NCBI RefSeq assembly: GCF_029866485.1 | Contig: NZ_CP092332.1 | Location: forward strand, 186,001 to 250,000 | Length of the DNA stretch: 64,000 bases | Reading direction: 5' to 3' | From: Flavobacterium keumense | GTDB lineage: Bacteria > Bacteroidota > Bacteroidia > Flavobacteriales > Flavobacteriaceae | Shown: positions 1 through 6,169 of the stretch, in pieces | How positions within the stretch are numbered: position 1 is the first letter of the stretch | How the letters are laid out: each line of letters begins with the position of its first letter | Made by a program: the position numbers and the translations under genes | The notes under the pieces: model-generated | The model's input: the letters and a program-made list of their open reading frames with translations, nothing else | Databases searched by the model: none | What the model was told of the DNA's origin: nothing

Positions 1-1
1 T

Positions 2-829
2 AACGGTTCTTCTTCTATGGCAACCGTATGTGCTGGAACAATGGCCTTAATGGATGCGGGAGTACAAATGGTAAAACCAGTTTCTGGAATTGCTATGGGA
101 TTAATCACTGACGGTGAAAAATTTGCTGTACTATCTGATATTTTAGGTGATGAAGATCACTTAGGTGATATGGACTTTAAAGTTACAGGAACTGCTGACG
201 GTATCACAGCTTGTCAAATGGACATCAAAATCGAAGGATTGCGTTATGACATTATGGAACAAGCGTTGGGTCAAGCACGTGACGGACGTATGCACATCTT
301 AGGTAAAATCACAGATACAATTGCTACTCCAAGACCGGACGTTAAGAAACACGCTCCAAAAATCATTACCAGAACTATTCCTGGCAACTTCATTGGAGCC
401 TTAATTGGACCAGGTGGAAAAGTAATTCAAGAATTACAAAAAGCTACTGGAACTACTATCGTAATTAACGAAGTGGACGAACAAGGTGTAGTTGAAATCT
501 TAGGTACAGATCCAGACGGCATCGCAACAGTATTAGCAAAAATTGATTCGATCATTTTCAAACCAGAAGTAGGCGAAGCATACGAAGTGAAAGTAATCAA
601 AATGTTAGATTTTGGTGCGGTTGTAGAATACACAGCAGCTCCAGGAAACGAAGTTTTATTACACGTATCGGAATTGGCTTGGGAACGTACTGAAAATGTT
701 TCTGATGTAGTGAATATGGGCGATGTATTCCAAGTGAAATACCTTGGCGTTGACCCTAAAACTAGAAAAGAAAAAGTGTCAAGAAAAGCACTTTTACCAA
801 GACCTCCACGTGAGGAGAAAAAAGAGTAA
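2..829 (+). CDS. pnp: Polyribonucleotide nucleotidyltransferase (PNPase), C-terminal part
   Basis: This is the 3' end of a gene cut by the window edge; the frame is open from base 2, before the first in-frame ATG at 17. PNPase is a phosphorolytic 3'-5' exoribonuclease of RNA turnover, cytoplasmic and trimeric. What is visible is the end of the second RNase PH domain ([11 protein letters not shown] and GIAMGLI motifs), then a KH domain with the GxxG loop 'IGPGGKVIQ' and an S1 RNA-binding domain starting near 'GEAYEVKV'. The protein ends shortly after S1 with '[10 protein letters not shown]'. A strong hairpin follows at once. The identification is very secure; only the N-terminal two thirds are missing. 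Confidence 0.97.
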   Translation, partial: NGSSSMATVCAGTMALMDAGVQMVKPVSGIAMGLITDGEKFAVLSDILGDEDHLGDMDFKVTGTADGITACQMDIKIEGLRYDIMEQALGQARDGRMHILGKITDTIATPRPDVKKHAPKIITRTIPGNFIGALIGPGGKVIQELQKATGTTIVINEVDEQGVVEILGTDPDGIATVLAKIDSIIFKPEVGEAYEVKVIKMLDFGAVVEYTAAPGNEVLLHVSELAWERTENVSDVVNMGDVFQVKYLGVDPKTRKEKVSRKALLPRPPREEKKE

Positions 830-863
830 TCCAATCTTAGTTTACTAAAGGTTTATTGATAGC

Positions 864-899
864 AAAAATCCCGTTCCGAAATAGTGGAACGGGATTTTT
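864..899. terminator. Hairpin terminator between pnp and the convergent integrase gene
   Basis: A 14-bp perfect stem (AAAAATCCCGTTCC with GGAACGGGATTTTT) and an 8-nt loop are flanked by A and T runs on both sides. It can therefore serve pnp on the plus strand and the recombinase gene on the minus strand. Confidence 0.9.
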
Positions 900-917
900 C
901 GTTTTTATGAAAAAAAC

Positions 918-1760
918 TTACAATGTATCTAAAGGACTTTTTATTGGAGATTTGGCAGCTTTCGTTACTAAAGTATAGGATTCAGTTGATTTTAAAAAAT
1001 TATGGCCTAACAATTCTTGAATACAACAAATATCAATTCCAGATTCGATCAAGTGTACTGCAAAACTATGTCTTAAAATAAATGGAGAAACCGTTTTCTT
1101 TAATCCTGATTTTATAGCGCTTTGTTTCACTATTTGTTGAACACTTCTTCCTGAAAACTGACTTTTATTTTGACCTTCAAACACGTAATTAACAGGTTTG
1201 TATCTTAAATAATATTGCATCAGATAAACTACTAAATTTTCAGATAACATCACTTTGCGTTCTTTTTTGTCTTTAACTTGTCGAATGAAAATAGTCCTAT
1301 TTTTTAAATCAATATCGGTTGTTTTTAAGTTAATAACTTCACAAAGACGTATACCAGTAGAATATAAAAACATAATTAAGCACTTATGTTTTAAATTTTC
1401 AGTTACTTCAATCAATTGTTTTACTTCTTTTAAAGTTAAGAAGTTGGGCTGTTTAATTTCTGATCGTTTAGGATATAAATGGTTTAAATTGATTTTTATA
1501 CCCAATACAAAATCATAAAATTTTGAAATACTAACCAAAATCATTTTTTGATGTGTGCCACTACATTTTCCATTATTTATTTTCCAAAAGATGTAGTTTT
1601 CAATATGTGATATTTCAATTTCTTCAATACAAGAAAATTGCTTTGAAATATAATTAAAAAATAATACCAAATTACTTTGATAGTTTTTAATTGAGGAAGG
1701 ACTATATCTCTGAATTTTTAAACATTCAGCAAAACGCTGCAAGAGATCTTGAATATCCAT
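918..1760 (-). CDS. Solitary tyrosine recombinase, integron-integrase/Xer-like
   Basis: A 280-aa site-specific recombinase. An N-terminal SAM-like core-binding domain (about residues 1-90) precedes the catalytic domain (about 108-270). Visible catalytic positions are Arg138 in 'TGIRLCE', Lys163 or Lys165, Arg230 in 'ILRHS', His253 in 'LLGH' and nucleophile Tyr262 in 'STESY'. The His of the HxxR box is replaced by Phe227 ('SPFILR'), which is unusual. The C-terminus 'IKSPLDTL' resembles the 'RSPLDAL' tail I recall for integron integrases, but at 280 aa there seems little room for the extra IntI domain. It is transcribed away from a palindrome-rich region and a two-gene AT-rich cassette, the orientation seen in integrons. 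It could equally be a relic or a dedicated invertase. The family is secure; activity is not. Confidence 0.85.
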   Translation of the reverse strand: MDIQDLLQRFAECLKIQRYSPSSIKNYQSNLVLFFNYISKQFSCIEEIEISHIENYIFWKINNGKCSGTHQKMILVSISKFYDFVLGIKINLNHLYPKRSEIKQPNFLTLKEVKQLIEVTENLKHKCLIMFLYSTGIRLCEVINLKTTDIDLKNRTIFIRQVKDKKERKVMLSENLVVYLMQYYLRYKPVNYVFEGQNKSQFSGRSVQQIVKQSAIKSGLKKTVSPFILRHSFAVHLIESGIDICCIQELLGHNFLKSTESYTLVTKAAKSPIKSPLDTL

Positions 1761-1798
1761 GGTAATCGATTTGGGTTGGGATTATAAAAATAGAAAAA

Positions 1799-1900
1799 AT
1801 GCGTCAATAAAACAATATTAGAAAAATGAATTTTAGTATTTTATTGATAATAATGAAAGCATAAAAAAACAATCTTGTACTGCAAAATGGATTGACGCAT
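1799..1900. repeat. Nested inverted repeats upstream of the recombinase gene
   Basis: ATGCGTCAAT at 1799-1808 is matched by its exact reverse complement at 1891-1900. Inside it, CAATAAAA (1805-1812) pairs with TTTTATTG (1839-1846). The element lies 39 bp upstream of the recombinase start, where a recombination site or operator would be expected. Its function is inferred only from position. Confidence 0.6.
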
Positions 1901-1989
1901 GTTATTAATTTTGGATTATTTCAATAATTATATTTGAATATTGCAAAAAACCCAAATCTACATTACGTTTCATTTAGTCGCGAATAAAT

Positions 1990-2110
1990 AGAACCGTTAC
2001 CTTGCAAGGATGTTACTATTGGGTAATGCATAGGCAGAAAATCCATAGTGGAAAACAACAGCAGAAAATCTTTGACTGCCTTAAAGAGCCAGAAGCTCTT
2101 GCAAAGATTC
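1990..2110. repeat. Palindrome-rich, hairpin-forming segment before the lipoprotein gene
   Basis: A dense set of short symmetric elements: the palindrome CCTTGCAAGG (2000-2009), AGGCAG (2032-2037) paired with CTGCCT (2076-2081), the direct repeat GCAGAAAATC (2034-2043 and 2061-2070), and a hairpin with outer stem AATCTTTG/CAAAGATT (2067-2074/2102-2109) and inner stem AAGAGC/GCTCTT (2084-2089/2095-2100). A reading frame from a TTG at 2002 runs through it into the lipoprotein gene, but its 43 residues look like read-through of structured DNA. No canonical attC core (GTTRRRY) was found, so calling it a recombination site is a guess. Confidence 0.5.
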
Positions 2111-2130
2111 AAGCACAATTTTTATTAATT

Positions 2131-2796
2131 ATGAAAAAAAATTCAATCAAAGATTTAATTTATGCATATCTAATTATATTTGTTTTATTTTGTTTTGCTT
2201 TTGTTAGTTGTTCAATTGACAACGAAACACAAAAAGTGATAAATGAAAAACAAATTGTCGAAAATTTAAAAAAATTTTCTAAAGATTTTTTACAAAAATC
2301 AATTGAACTAGAGGAAGCTTTTGCTAAATCACCCAGTTCAAATAGGATAATTAGTTATAAAAACGAATTGTTAAATGTAAAAAGTGATTCGGAATTTAAT
2401 CAATTAATGACTAGTGCCGGTTTTATTAATAGTAATGAAATTTTAACATTATTAAAAAGCAGGATTGAACTTGAAAACAATTTTAGAAATCAAAATCCCG
2501 ATTTTTACCTTTTTGATGTTAATAAACGAAATTCTTTACTTAACAAAGAATATAATATAGTTCTTGAAGAGTATATTTCAACTCAAAACAACAATATTAC
2601 ATTAAGAGGTTGTGGCAGTACTTATAACAGAGATGTCAGTCGTTGTAATAGAGACTACGGTAAATGTGCAATAACCGCAGTAATTGCAGCAGCTGGAGGC
2701 ATATGGCCCGGATTAGCTGTTGGAGCGATTTGTGCATGGGATTTAATAGACTGTAAGTCTGATGCATTGGAAGATTATGAGGACTGTATTAATTAA
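2131..2796 (+). CDS. Lipoprotein with a cysteine-rich, Gly/Ala-rich hydrophobic C-terminus, function unknown
   Basis: A 221-aa protein starting at the ATG at 2131. The frame extends upstream to a TTG at 2002, but only the ATG start puts a signal peptide first: 'MKKNSIKDLIYAYLIIFVL' followed by the lipobox 'FVSC', so a type II lipoprotein is predicted. The middle (about 45-155) is a charged helical region. The last 60 residues carry six Cys and a Gly/Ala-rich hydrophobic stretch ('AAAGGIWPGLAVGAICAW') between Cys pairs, reminiscent of small membrane-active peptides. I do not recognise a named family. A small membrane protein gene follows after 12 nt. High AT content and the neighbouring recombinase suggest acquired DNA. 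Confidence 0.7.
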   Translation: MKKNSIKDLIYAYLIIFVLFCFAFVSCSIDNETQKVINEKQIVENLKKFSKDFLQKSIELEEAFAKSPSSNRIISYKNELLNVKSDSEFNQLMTSAGFINSNEILTLLKSRIELENNFRNQNPDFYLFDVNKRNSLLNKEYNIVLEEYISTQNNNITLRGCGSTYNRDVSRCNRDYGKCAITAVIAAAGGIWPGLAVGAICAWDLIDCKSDALEDYEDCIN

Positions 2797-2808
2797 AAAA
2801 TAAATAAG

Positions 2809-3105
2809 ATGTATTCAAAAATTAAAAACATTATTTATTCAAAATATAATTATATAAATTATTTTTTCGTTTCTACTTATATTTTTTGCAACTTAATTTC
2901 TGGTAGAGAATATCGATCTAGAATTACATGGATATTTATATTTATAATGCTACCTGTTTTTTTTATTAAATTAATTCAAGATTTAAAAGTAGATAAAGAG
3001 AAAAATAACAATAATACAAAAGAGACGATATTGAAAATGTTAATAGTATTTGGACTATTAACTTTATTATATGTTTTATCTGAATTTAGAATTATTGATC
3101 AATAA
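2809..3105 (+). CDS. Small three-helix membrane protein, function unknown
   Basis: A 98-aa protein with three likely membrane spans, at about residues 15-32, 39-56 and 74-93. A charged Lys/Glu/Asn-rich loop lies between the second and third. It starts 12 nt after the lipoprotein stop, so the two are probably co-transcribed. Composition is strongly AT-rich, with Ile/Phe/Tyr/Asn/Lys codons dominating, like its partner and unlike rpoD downstream. A partner or immunity role for the preceding lipoprotein is possible by analogy with effector/immunity pairs, but nothing in the sequence proves it. I do not recognise the family. Confidence 0.6.
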   Translation: MYSKIKNIIYSKYNYINYFFVSTYIFCNLISGREYRSRITWIFIFIMLPVFFIKLIQDLKVDKEKNNNNTKETILKMLIVFGLLTLLYVLSEFRIIDQ

Positions 3106-3161
3106 ATTAATTCTAGTTTACTACATTTTTTTTTGTTAATACATAAATATAATAATTCTTT

Positions 3162-3199
3162 TTTGTAACTTTTAACTCCTCCCCTACGTATAACCTTTG
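3162..3199 (+). promoter_or_regulatory. Possible rpoD promoter
   Basis: TTTG at 3162-3165 and an imperfect -7 box AACCTTTG (3192-3199; consensus TAnnTTTG), about 30 nt upstream of the rpoD ATG. The spacing is longer than usual, so this is a weak call. Confidence 0.35.
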
Positions 3200-3228
3200 T
3201 ACACTTAAAAAATTGAGAAGACAAAGAC

Positions 3229-4092
3229 ATGAGACAACTTAAAATTACCAAGCAGGTTACCAACCGTGAAACCGCTTCATTAGACAAATATTTACAAGAA
3301 ATAGGAAAAGTTGACCTTATTACTGCTGACGAAGAAGTTGAATTAGCACAACGAATCAAAGCCGGAGACCAACGTGCTTTAGAGAAATTGACCAAAGCTA
3401 ATTTACGTTTCGTTGTTTCGGTGGCTAAACAATACCAAAACCAAGGATTAACACTTCCCGATTTGATTAATGAAGGAAATTTAGGTTTGATCAAAGCGGC
3501 ACAACGTTTTGACGAAACGCGTGGTTTCAAATTCATTTCGTATGCCGTTTGGTGGATTCGTCAGTCTATTTTACAAGCTTTGGCCGAACAATCTCGTATC
3601 GTTCGTTTGCCTTTAAATAAAATTGGTTCTATCAATAAAATCAATAAAATGTACGCTCTATTGGAGCAATCTAATGAGCGTCCACCTTCTGCAGAAGAAA
3701 TTGCCAAAGAATTGGACATGACCGTAAATGATGTAAAAGAGTCTATGAAAAACTCAGGACGTCACTTATCTATGGATGCGCCTTTGGTAGAAGGAGAAGA
3801 TTCTAACTTGTATGACGTATTACGTTCAGGTGAGTCTCCAAACCCAGACCGCGAATTGATTCACGAATCGTTGCGTACGGAAATTGAGCGTTCTTTAGAA
3901 ACCTTAACTCCAAGAGAAGCAGACGTAGTTCGTTTGTACTTTGGTTTAGGCGATCAACACCCAATGACGTTAGAAGAAATTGGAGAAACTTTCGACTTAA
4001 CTCGTGAGCGTGTGCGCCAAATTAAAGAAAAAGCGATTCGCAGATTGAAACATACTTCAAGAAGTAAAATATTAAAAACCTATTTAGGGTAA
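3229..4092 (+). CDS. rpoD: Primary RNA polymerase sigma factor (RpoD/SigA), short Bacteroidota form
   Basis: A 287-aa sigma-70 family protein that directs RNA polymerase to housekeeping promoters. Region 1.2 starts at '[10 protein letters not shown]'. Region 2 has '[13 protein letters not shown]', '[13 protein letters not shown]' and '[13 protein letters not shown]'. Region 3 is '[12 protein letters not shown]', and region 4.2 the helix-turn-helix '[19 protein letters not shown]'. Region 1.1, present in E. coli RpoD, is absent, which is normal for Bacteroidota. This group uses unusual promoters (TTTG and TAnnTTTG), and matches recur across the window. A terminator follows directly. Identification is secure. 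Confidence 0.97.
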   Translation: MRQLKITKQVTNRETASLDKYLQEIGKVDLITADEEVELAQRIKAGDQRALEKLTKANLRFVVSVAKQYQNQGLTLPDLINEGNLGLIKAAQRFDETRGFKFISYAVWWIRQSILQALAEQSRIVRLPLNKIGSINKINKMYALLEQSNERPPSAEEIAKELDMTVNDVKESMKNSGRHLSMDAPLVEGEDSNLYDVLRSGESPNPDRELIHESLRTEIERSLETLTPREADVVRLYFGLGDQHPMTLEEIGETFDLTRERVRQIKEKAIRRLKHTSRSKILKTYLG

Positions 4093-4099
4093 ACCTACC

Positions 4100-4127
4100 A
4101 AAACTCCGGCTTCATTCCGGAGTTTTT
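4100..4127 (+). terminator. rpoD terminator
   Basis: The stem AAAACTCCGG/CCGGAGTTTT with a 7-nt loop is followed by T residues, 8 nt after the rpoD stop codon and 15 nt before rpe. Confidence 0.9.
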
Positions 4128-4142
4128 TAATTACAATTACAC

Positions 4143-4805
4143 ATGAAAAACACACTTATTGCCCCATCCGTTTTAGCCGCTGATTTTGCCAACTTACAAC
4201 GCGACATCGAAATGATTAATGCTAGTGAAGCCGATTGGTTTCATATTGACATTATGGACGGTGTTTTTGTTCCCAATATTTCTTTTGGAATGCCGGTTTT
4301 AGAAGCGATTTCGAAACATGCTAAAAAAACTATCGACGTCCATTTGATGATTGTAGATCCAGATCACTACATCAAAACCTTTGCTGATTTAGGTGCAAAT
4401 GTATTGACTGTACACTACGAAGCGTGTACGCATCTACACCGAACACTACAAGCTATTAAAGCTGCTGGAATGAAAGCAGGTGTGGCTTTGAACCCACATA
4501 CAAGCATCAATTTATTGGAAGATGTAATTAATGATATCGATTTGGTTTGCATCATGAGTGTAAATCCAGGTTTTGGCGGACAATCATTTATTGAAAACAC
4601 CTATGATAAAGTACGTCAACTTAAAGCATTGATTACCAAAAAAGGTGCTGCCACTCAAATTGAAATTGACGGAGGGGTAACCAATAAAAATGCTAAACAA
4701 TTAGCCGAAGCAGGTGCTGATGTTTTAGTTGCAGGCAGTTATGTTTTTGGCGCCCAAGACCCAATTGCTACCGTTGCCGATTTAAAAAAAATAACCGCTT
4801 TCTAA
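4143..4805 (+). CDS. rpe: Ribulose-phosphate 3-epimerase
   Basis: A 220-aa TIM-barrel enzyme that interconverts ribulose 5-phosphate and xylulose 5-phosphate in the non-oxidative pentose phosphate pathway. Family signatures are clear: 'IAPSVLAADFANL' at the N-terminus, 'WFHIDIMDGVFVPNISFG' with metal-binding His and Asp, 'DVHLMI', 'MSVNPGFGGQSFI' for phosphate binding, and 'IEIDGGV' with the second catalytic Asp. The length is normal for the family. It sits as a single gene between two hairpin terminators, so its promoter should lie in the short gap after rpoD or overlap that terminator. Confidence 0.97.
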   Translation: MKNTLIAPSVLAADFANLQRDIEMINASEADWFHIDIMDGVFVPNISFGMPVLEAISKHAKKTIDVHLMIVDPDHYIKTFADLGANVLTVHYEACTHLHRTLQAIKAAGMKAGVALNPHTSINLLEDVINDIDLVCIMSVNPGFGGQSFIENTYDKVRQLKALITKKGAATQIEIDGGVTNKNAKQLAEAGADVLVAGSYVFGAQDPIATVADLKKITAF

Positions 4806-4824
4806 CTTTATAATACAAATAGAT

Positions 4825-4855
4825 TAAGGGCTTAAATTAACTTTTAAGCCCTTTT
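4825..4855 (+). terminator. rpe terminator
   Basis: The stem AAGGGCTTAAA / TTTAAGCCCTT is followed by T-rich sequence, about 20 nt after the rpe stop codon. Confidence 0.85.
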
Positions 4856-4875
4856 ATTTTTATAAATATTAGTTC

Positions 4876-4883
4876 TATTTTTG
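4876..4883 (+). promoter_or_regulatory. -7 promoter box of the Crp/Fnr gene
   Basis: TATTTTTG matches the Bacteroidota -7 consensus TAnnTTTG, 16 nt before the ATG at 4900. No convincing -33 box was seen. Confidence 0.5.
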
Positions 4884-4899
4884 TTTCAAACGAAAAGAT

Positions 4900-5529
4900 A
4901 TGAGAGATTTACTTACTGCCAGTTACGGATTTGTTTTTGAAGACCAACTTATCGATGAAATTATTGCCGTAGCGACTTTGGTCGAATTCAAAGAAGGAGA
5001 TATTTTAATTGATTTTGGCGATTATATCAAAAAAATGCCTCTGCTAATTGAAGGTGCAATTAAGATATTACGAGAAGATTTTGATGAAGGCGAAATGCTT
5101 TTATATTTCATTGAAAAAGGCGATACTTGTGCCATGACTATGGCCTGTTGTATAGGCGAAGCTAAAAGTGAAATTAGAGCAGTAGCCGAGACCGATGGTA
5201 AAATCATCATGATTCCCGTAACTAAAATGGAAGAATGGTTGGGTAAATACAAAAGTTGGCGAAACTATGTTTTCAACAATTACAACAACCGTTTAAAGGA
5301 AATACTTTCGGCTATTGACAGCTTAGCATTTATGAATATGGAAGAACGTTTACTCAATTACCTTTTTGAAAAATGCAAAATCAATAACTCTCGTGAAATT
5401 TTTAGTACCCACAAAGAAATCGCTTACGACCTGCATTCATCAAGAGAAGTGATTTCGAGATTGTTAAAAGCATTGGAAATCAAAGGCCGAATCAAATTGA
5501 ATCGCGCTTCGGTTGAAGTTTTAATATAA
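4900..5529 (+). CDS. Crp/Fnr-family transcriptional regulator with a Cys-rich sensor loop
   Basis: A 209-aa regulator. A cNMP-binding-type beta-barrel occupies about residues 15-115 and a winged helix-turn-helix about 165-209, with recognition helix 'SSREVISRLLKALE'. Where cAMP-binding members have the phosphate-binding cassette, this protein has 'CAMTMACC' (Cys77, Cys83, Cys84). Cyclic-nucleotide binding is therefore unlikely, and a thiol- or metal-linked signal is plausible, though inferred. The gene converges with an RND efflux operon, with a palindromic terminator between them. A palindrome at the far promoter of that operon is a candidate target. Family assignment is secure; ligand and target are hypotheses. 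Confidence 0.9.
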   Translation: MRDLLTASYGFVFEDQLIDEIIAVATLVEFKEGDILIDFGDYIKKMPLLIEGAIKILREDFDEGEMLLYFIEKGDTCAMTMACCIGEAKSEIRAVAETDGKIIMIPVTKMEEWLGKYKSWRNYVFNNYNNRLKEILSAIDSLAFMNMEERLLNYLFEKCKINNSREIFSTHKEIAYDLHSSREVISRLLKALEIKGRIKLNRASVEVLI

Positions 5530-5530
5530 A

Positions 5531-5556
5531 AAAACCAGAACAATTGTTCTGGTTTT
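5531..5556. terminator. Bidirectional terminator between the Crp/Fnr gene and the efflux operon
   Basis: A perfect 26-bp palindrome, AAAACCAGAACAA and its complement, is flanked by A and T runs and lies directly after the Crp/Fnr stop. It can terminate both convergent units. Its centre contains ACAATTGT, the same core as the palindrome upstream of the efflux operon. Confidence 0.85.
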
Positions 5557-5578
5557 TCGTTTTTAACGTGGGGACAAA

Positions 5579-5764
5579 TTAGTCTTTTACGCCTAATTTG
5601 GTTAAAATATCTTCCATCAAACACCATTTAGTGATAGATGATTGCAATAAATTAGCGCCAACAAAAGCCGTAAACCACAGCCAATTTTGGCTTACATAAA
5701 TAGATAATAACAAACTGATTAGTACAAAACTTCCAGCGATAGCTCTAATAATTCTATTTTTCAT
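5579..5764 (-). CDS. Small DUF2892-type (YgaP-like) inner membrane protein
   Basis: A 61-aa protein with two hydrophobic segments (about residues 7-24 and 27-45) and the N-terminal pattern 'MKNRIIRAIAGSFVLIS' typical of DUF2892 membrane proteins. These often accompany rhodanese or redox and metal-stress genes. It is the last gene of the leftward efflux operon, 17 nt after the preceding small gene. The C-terminal 'CLMEDILTKLGV' has one Cys. Its role beside the pump is unknown. Confidence 0.75.
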   Translation of the reverse strand: MKNRIIRAIAGSFVLISLLLSIYVSQNWLWFTAFVGANLLQSSITKWCLMEDILTKLGVKD

Positions 5765-5781
5765 TTTGATCTATTTTTAAG

Positions 5782-6087
5782 TTAATTTGATTTTTCAATA
5801 TTGACTACTGCTACATGTATTTTTGACAGTGTTTCTTGTTTTTCATTGAAAGCAGACACTAAATCAAATACTACATCAACATTTTCTTTCTTAACAAAGG
5901 CATAGAAAAGAAAAGAGTCTGTTTCATTCATTTCACTACCGAACCAATTCGTTTCAGCTTCAACTTTGGAATTATCCTGAAATCCTTTGACTTCTCGGTA
6001 GGAAAAAGTAGTTACTTCAGCTTGTTGAAGCATTTCTTTAATGTCTTTTTCAAAAGCTGCGACTGCGGTGATTATTAATAATTTCAT
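5782..6087 (-). CDS. Small RND-transporter-associated protein (PG0541-like)
   Basis: A 101-aa cytosolic-looking protein with no signal peptide. It has a beta-alpha-beta pattern ('MKLLIITAVAAFEKDI', 'VTTFSYREVKGF', 'FLFYAFVKKENVDVVFDLV', 'IHVAVVNIEK') reminiscent of ferredoxin-like or PII-like small proteins. From memory it resembles the small proteins encoded next to Bacteroidota RND pumps, of the kind named after Porphyromonas PG0541; this was not checked by search. It lies 82 nt downstream of the pump gene in the same direction. A regulatory or accessory role for the pump is an inference from position. Confidence 0.6.
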   Translation of the reverse strand: MKLLIITAVAAFEKDIKEMLQQAEVTTFSYREVKGFQDNSKVEAETNWFGSEMNETDSFLFYAFVKKENVDVVFDLVSAFNEKQETLSKIHVAVVNIEKSN

Positions 6088-6169
6088 TTTTATATAAGTT
6101 TAAAAAGGTTAAAAGTTTATGAGTTTAAATAGCTTCAGGATTCAAAAAAAGCAACCTGAAACAACCCTT

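Noticed and set aside
427..834. Minus-strand frame of 135 codons across the end of pnp
   Set aside because: It lies antisense within the KH/S1 coding region and crosses into the terminator; composition is a shadow of the real gene.
2002..2130. N-terminal extension of the lipoprotein frame from a TTG codon
   Set aside because: It passes through hairpin-rich DNA, places a hydrophilic stretch before the signal peptide, and the ATG at 2131 gives a perfect lipoprotein signal.
1761..2130. Canonical integron attI/attC site
   Set aside because: No GTTRRRY/RYYYAAC core pair could be found, and there is no array of cassettes, only one gene pair.
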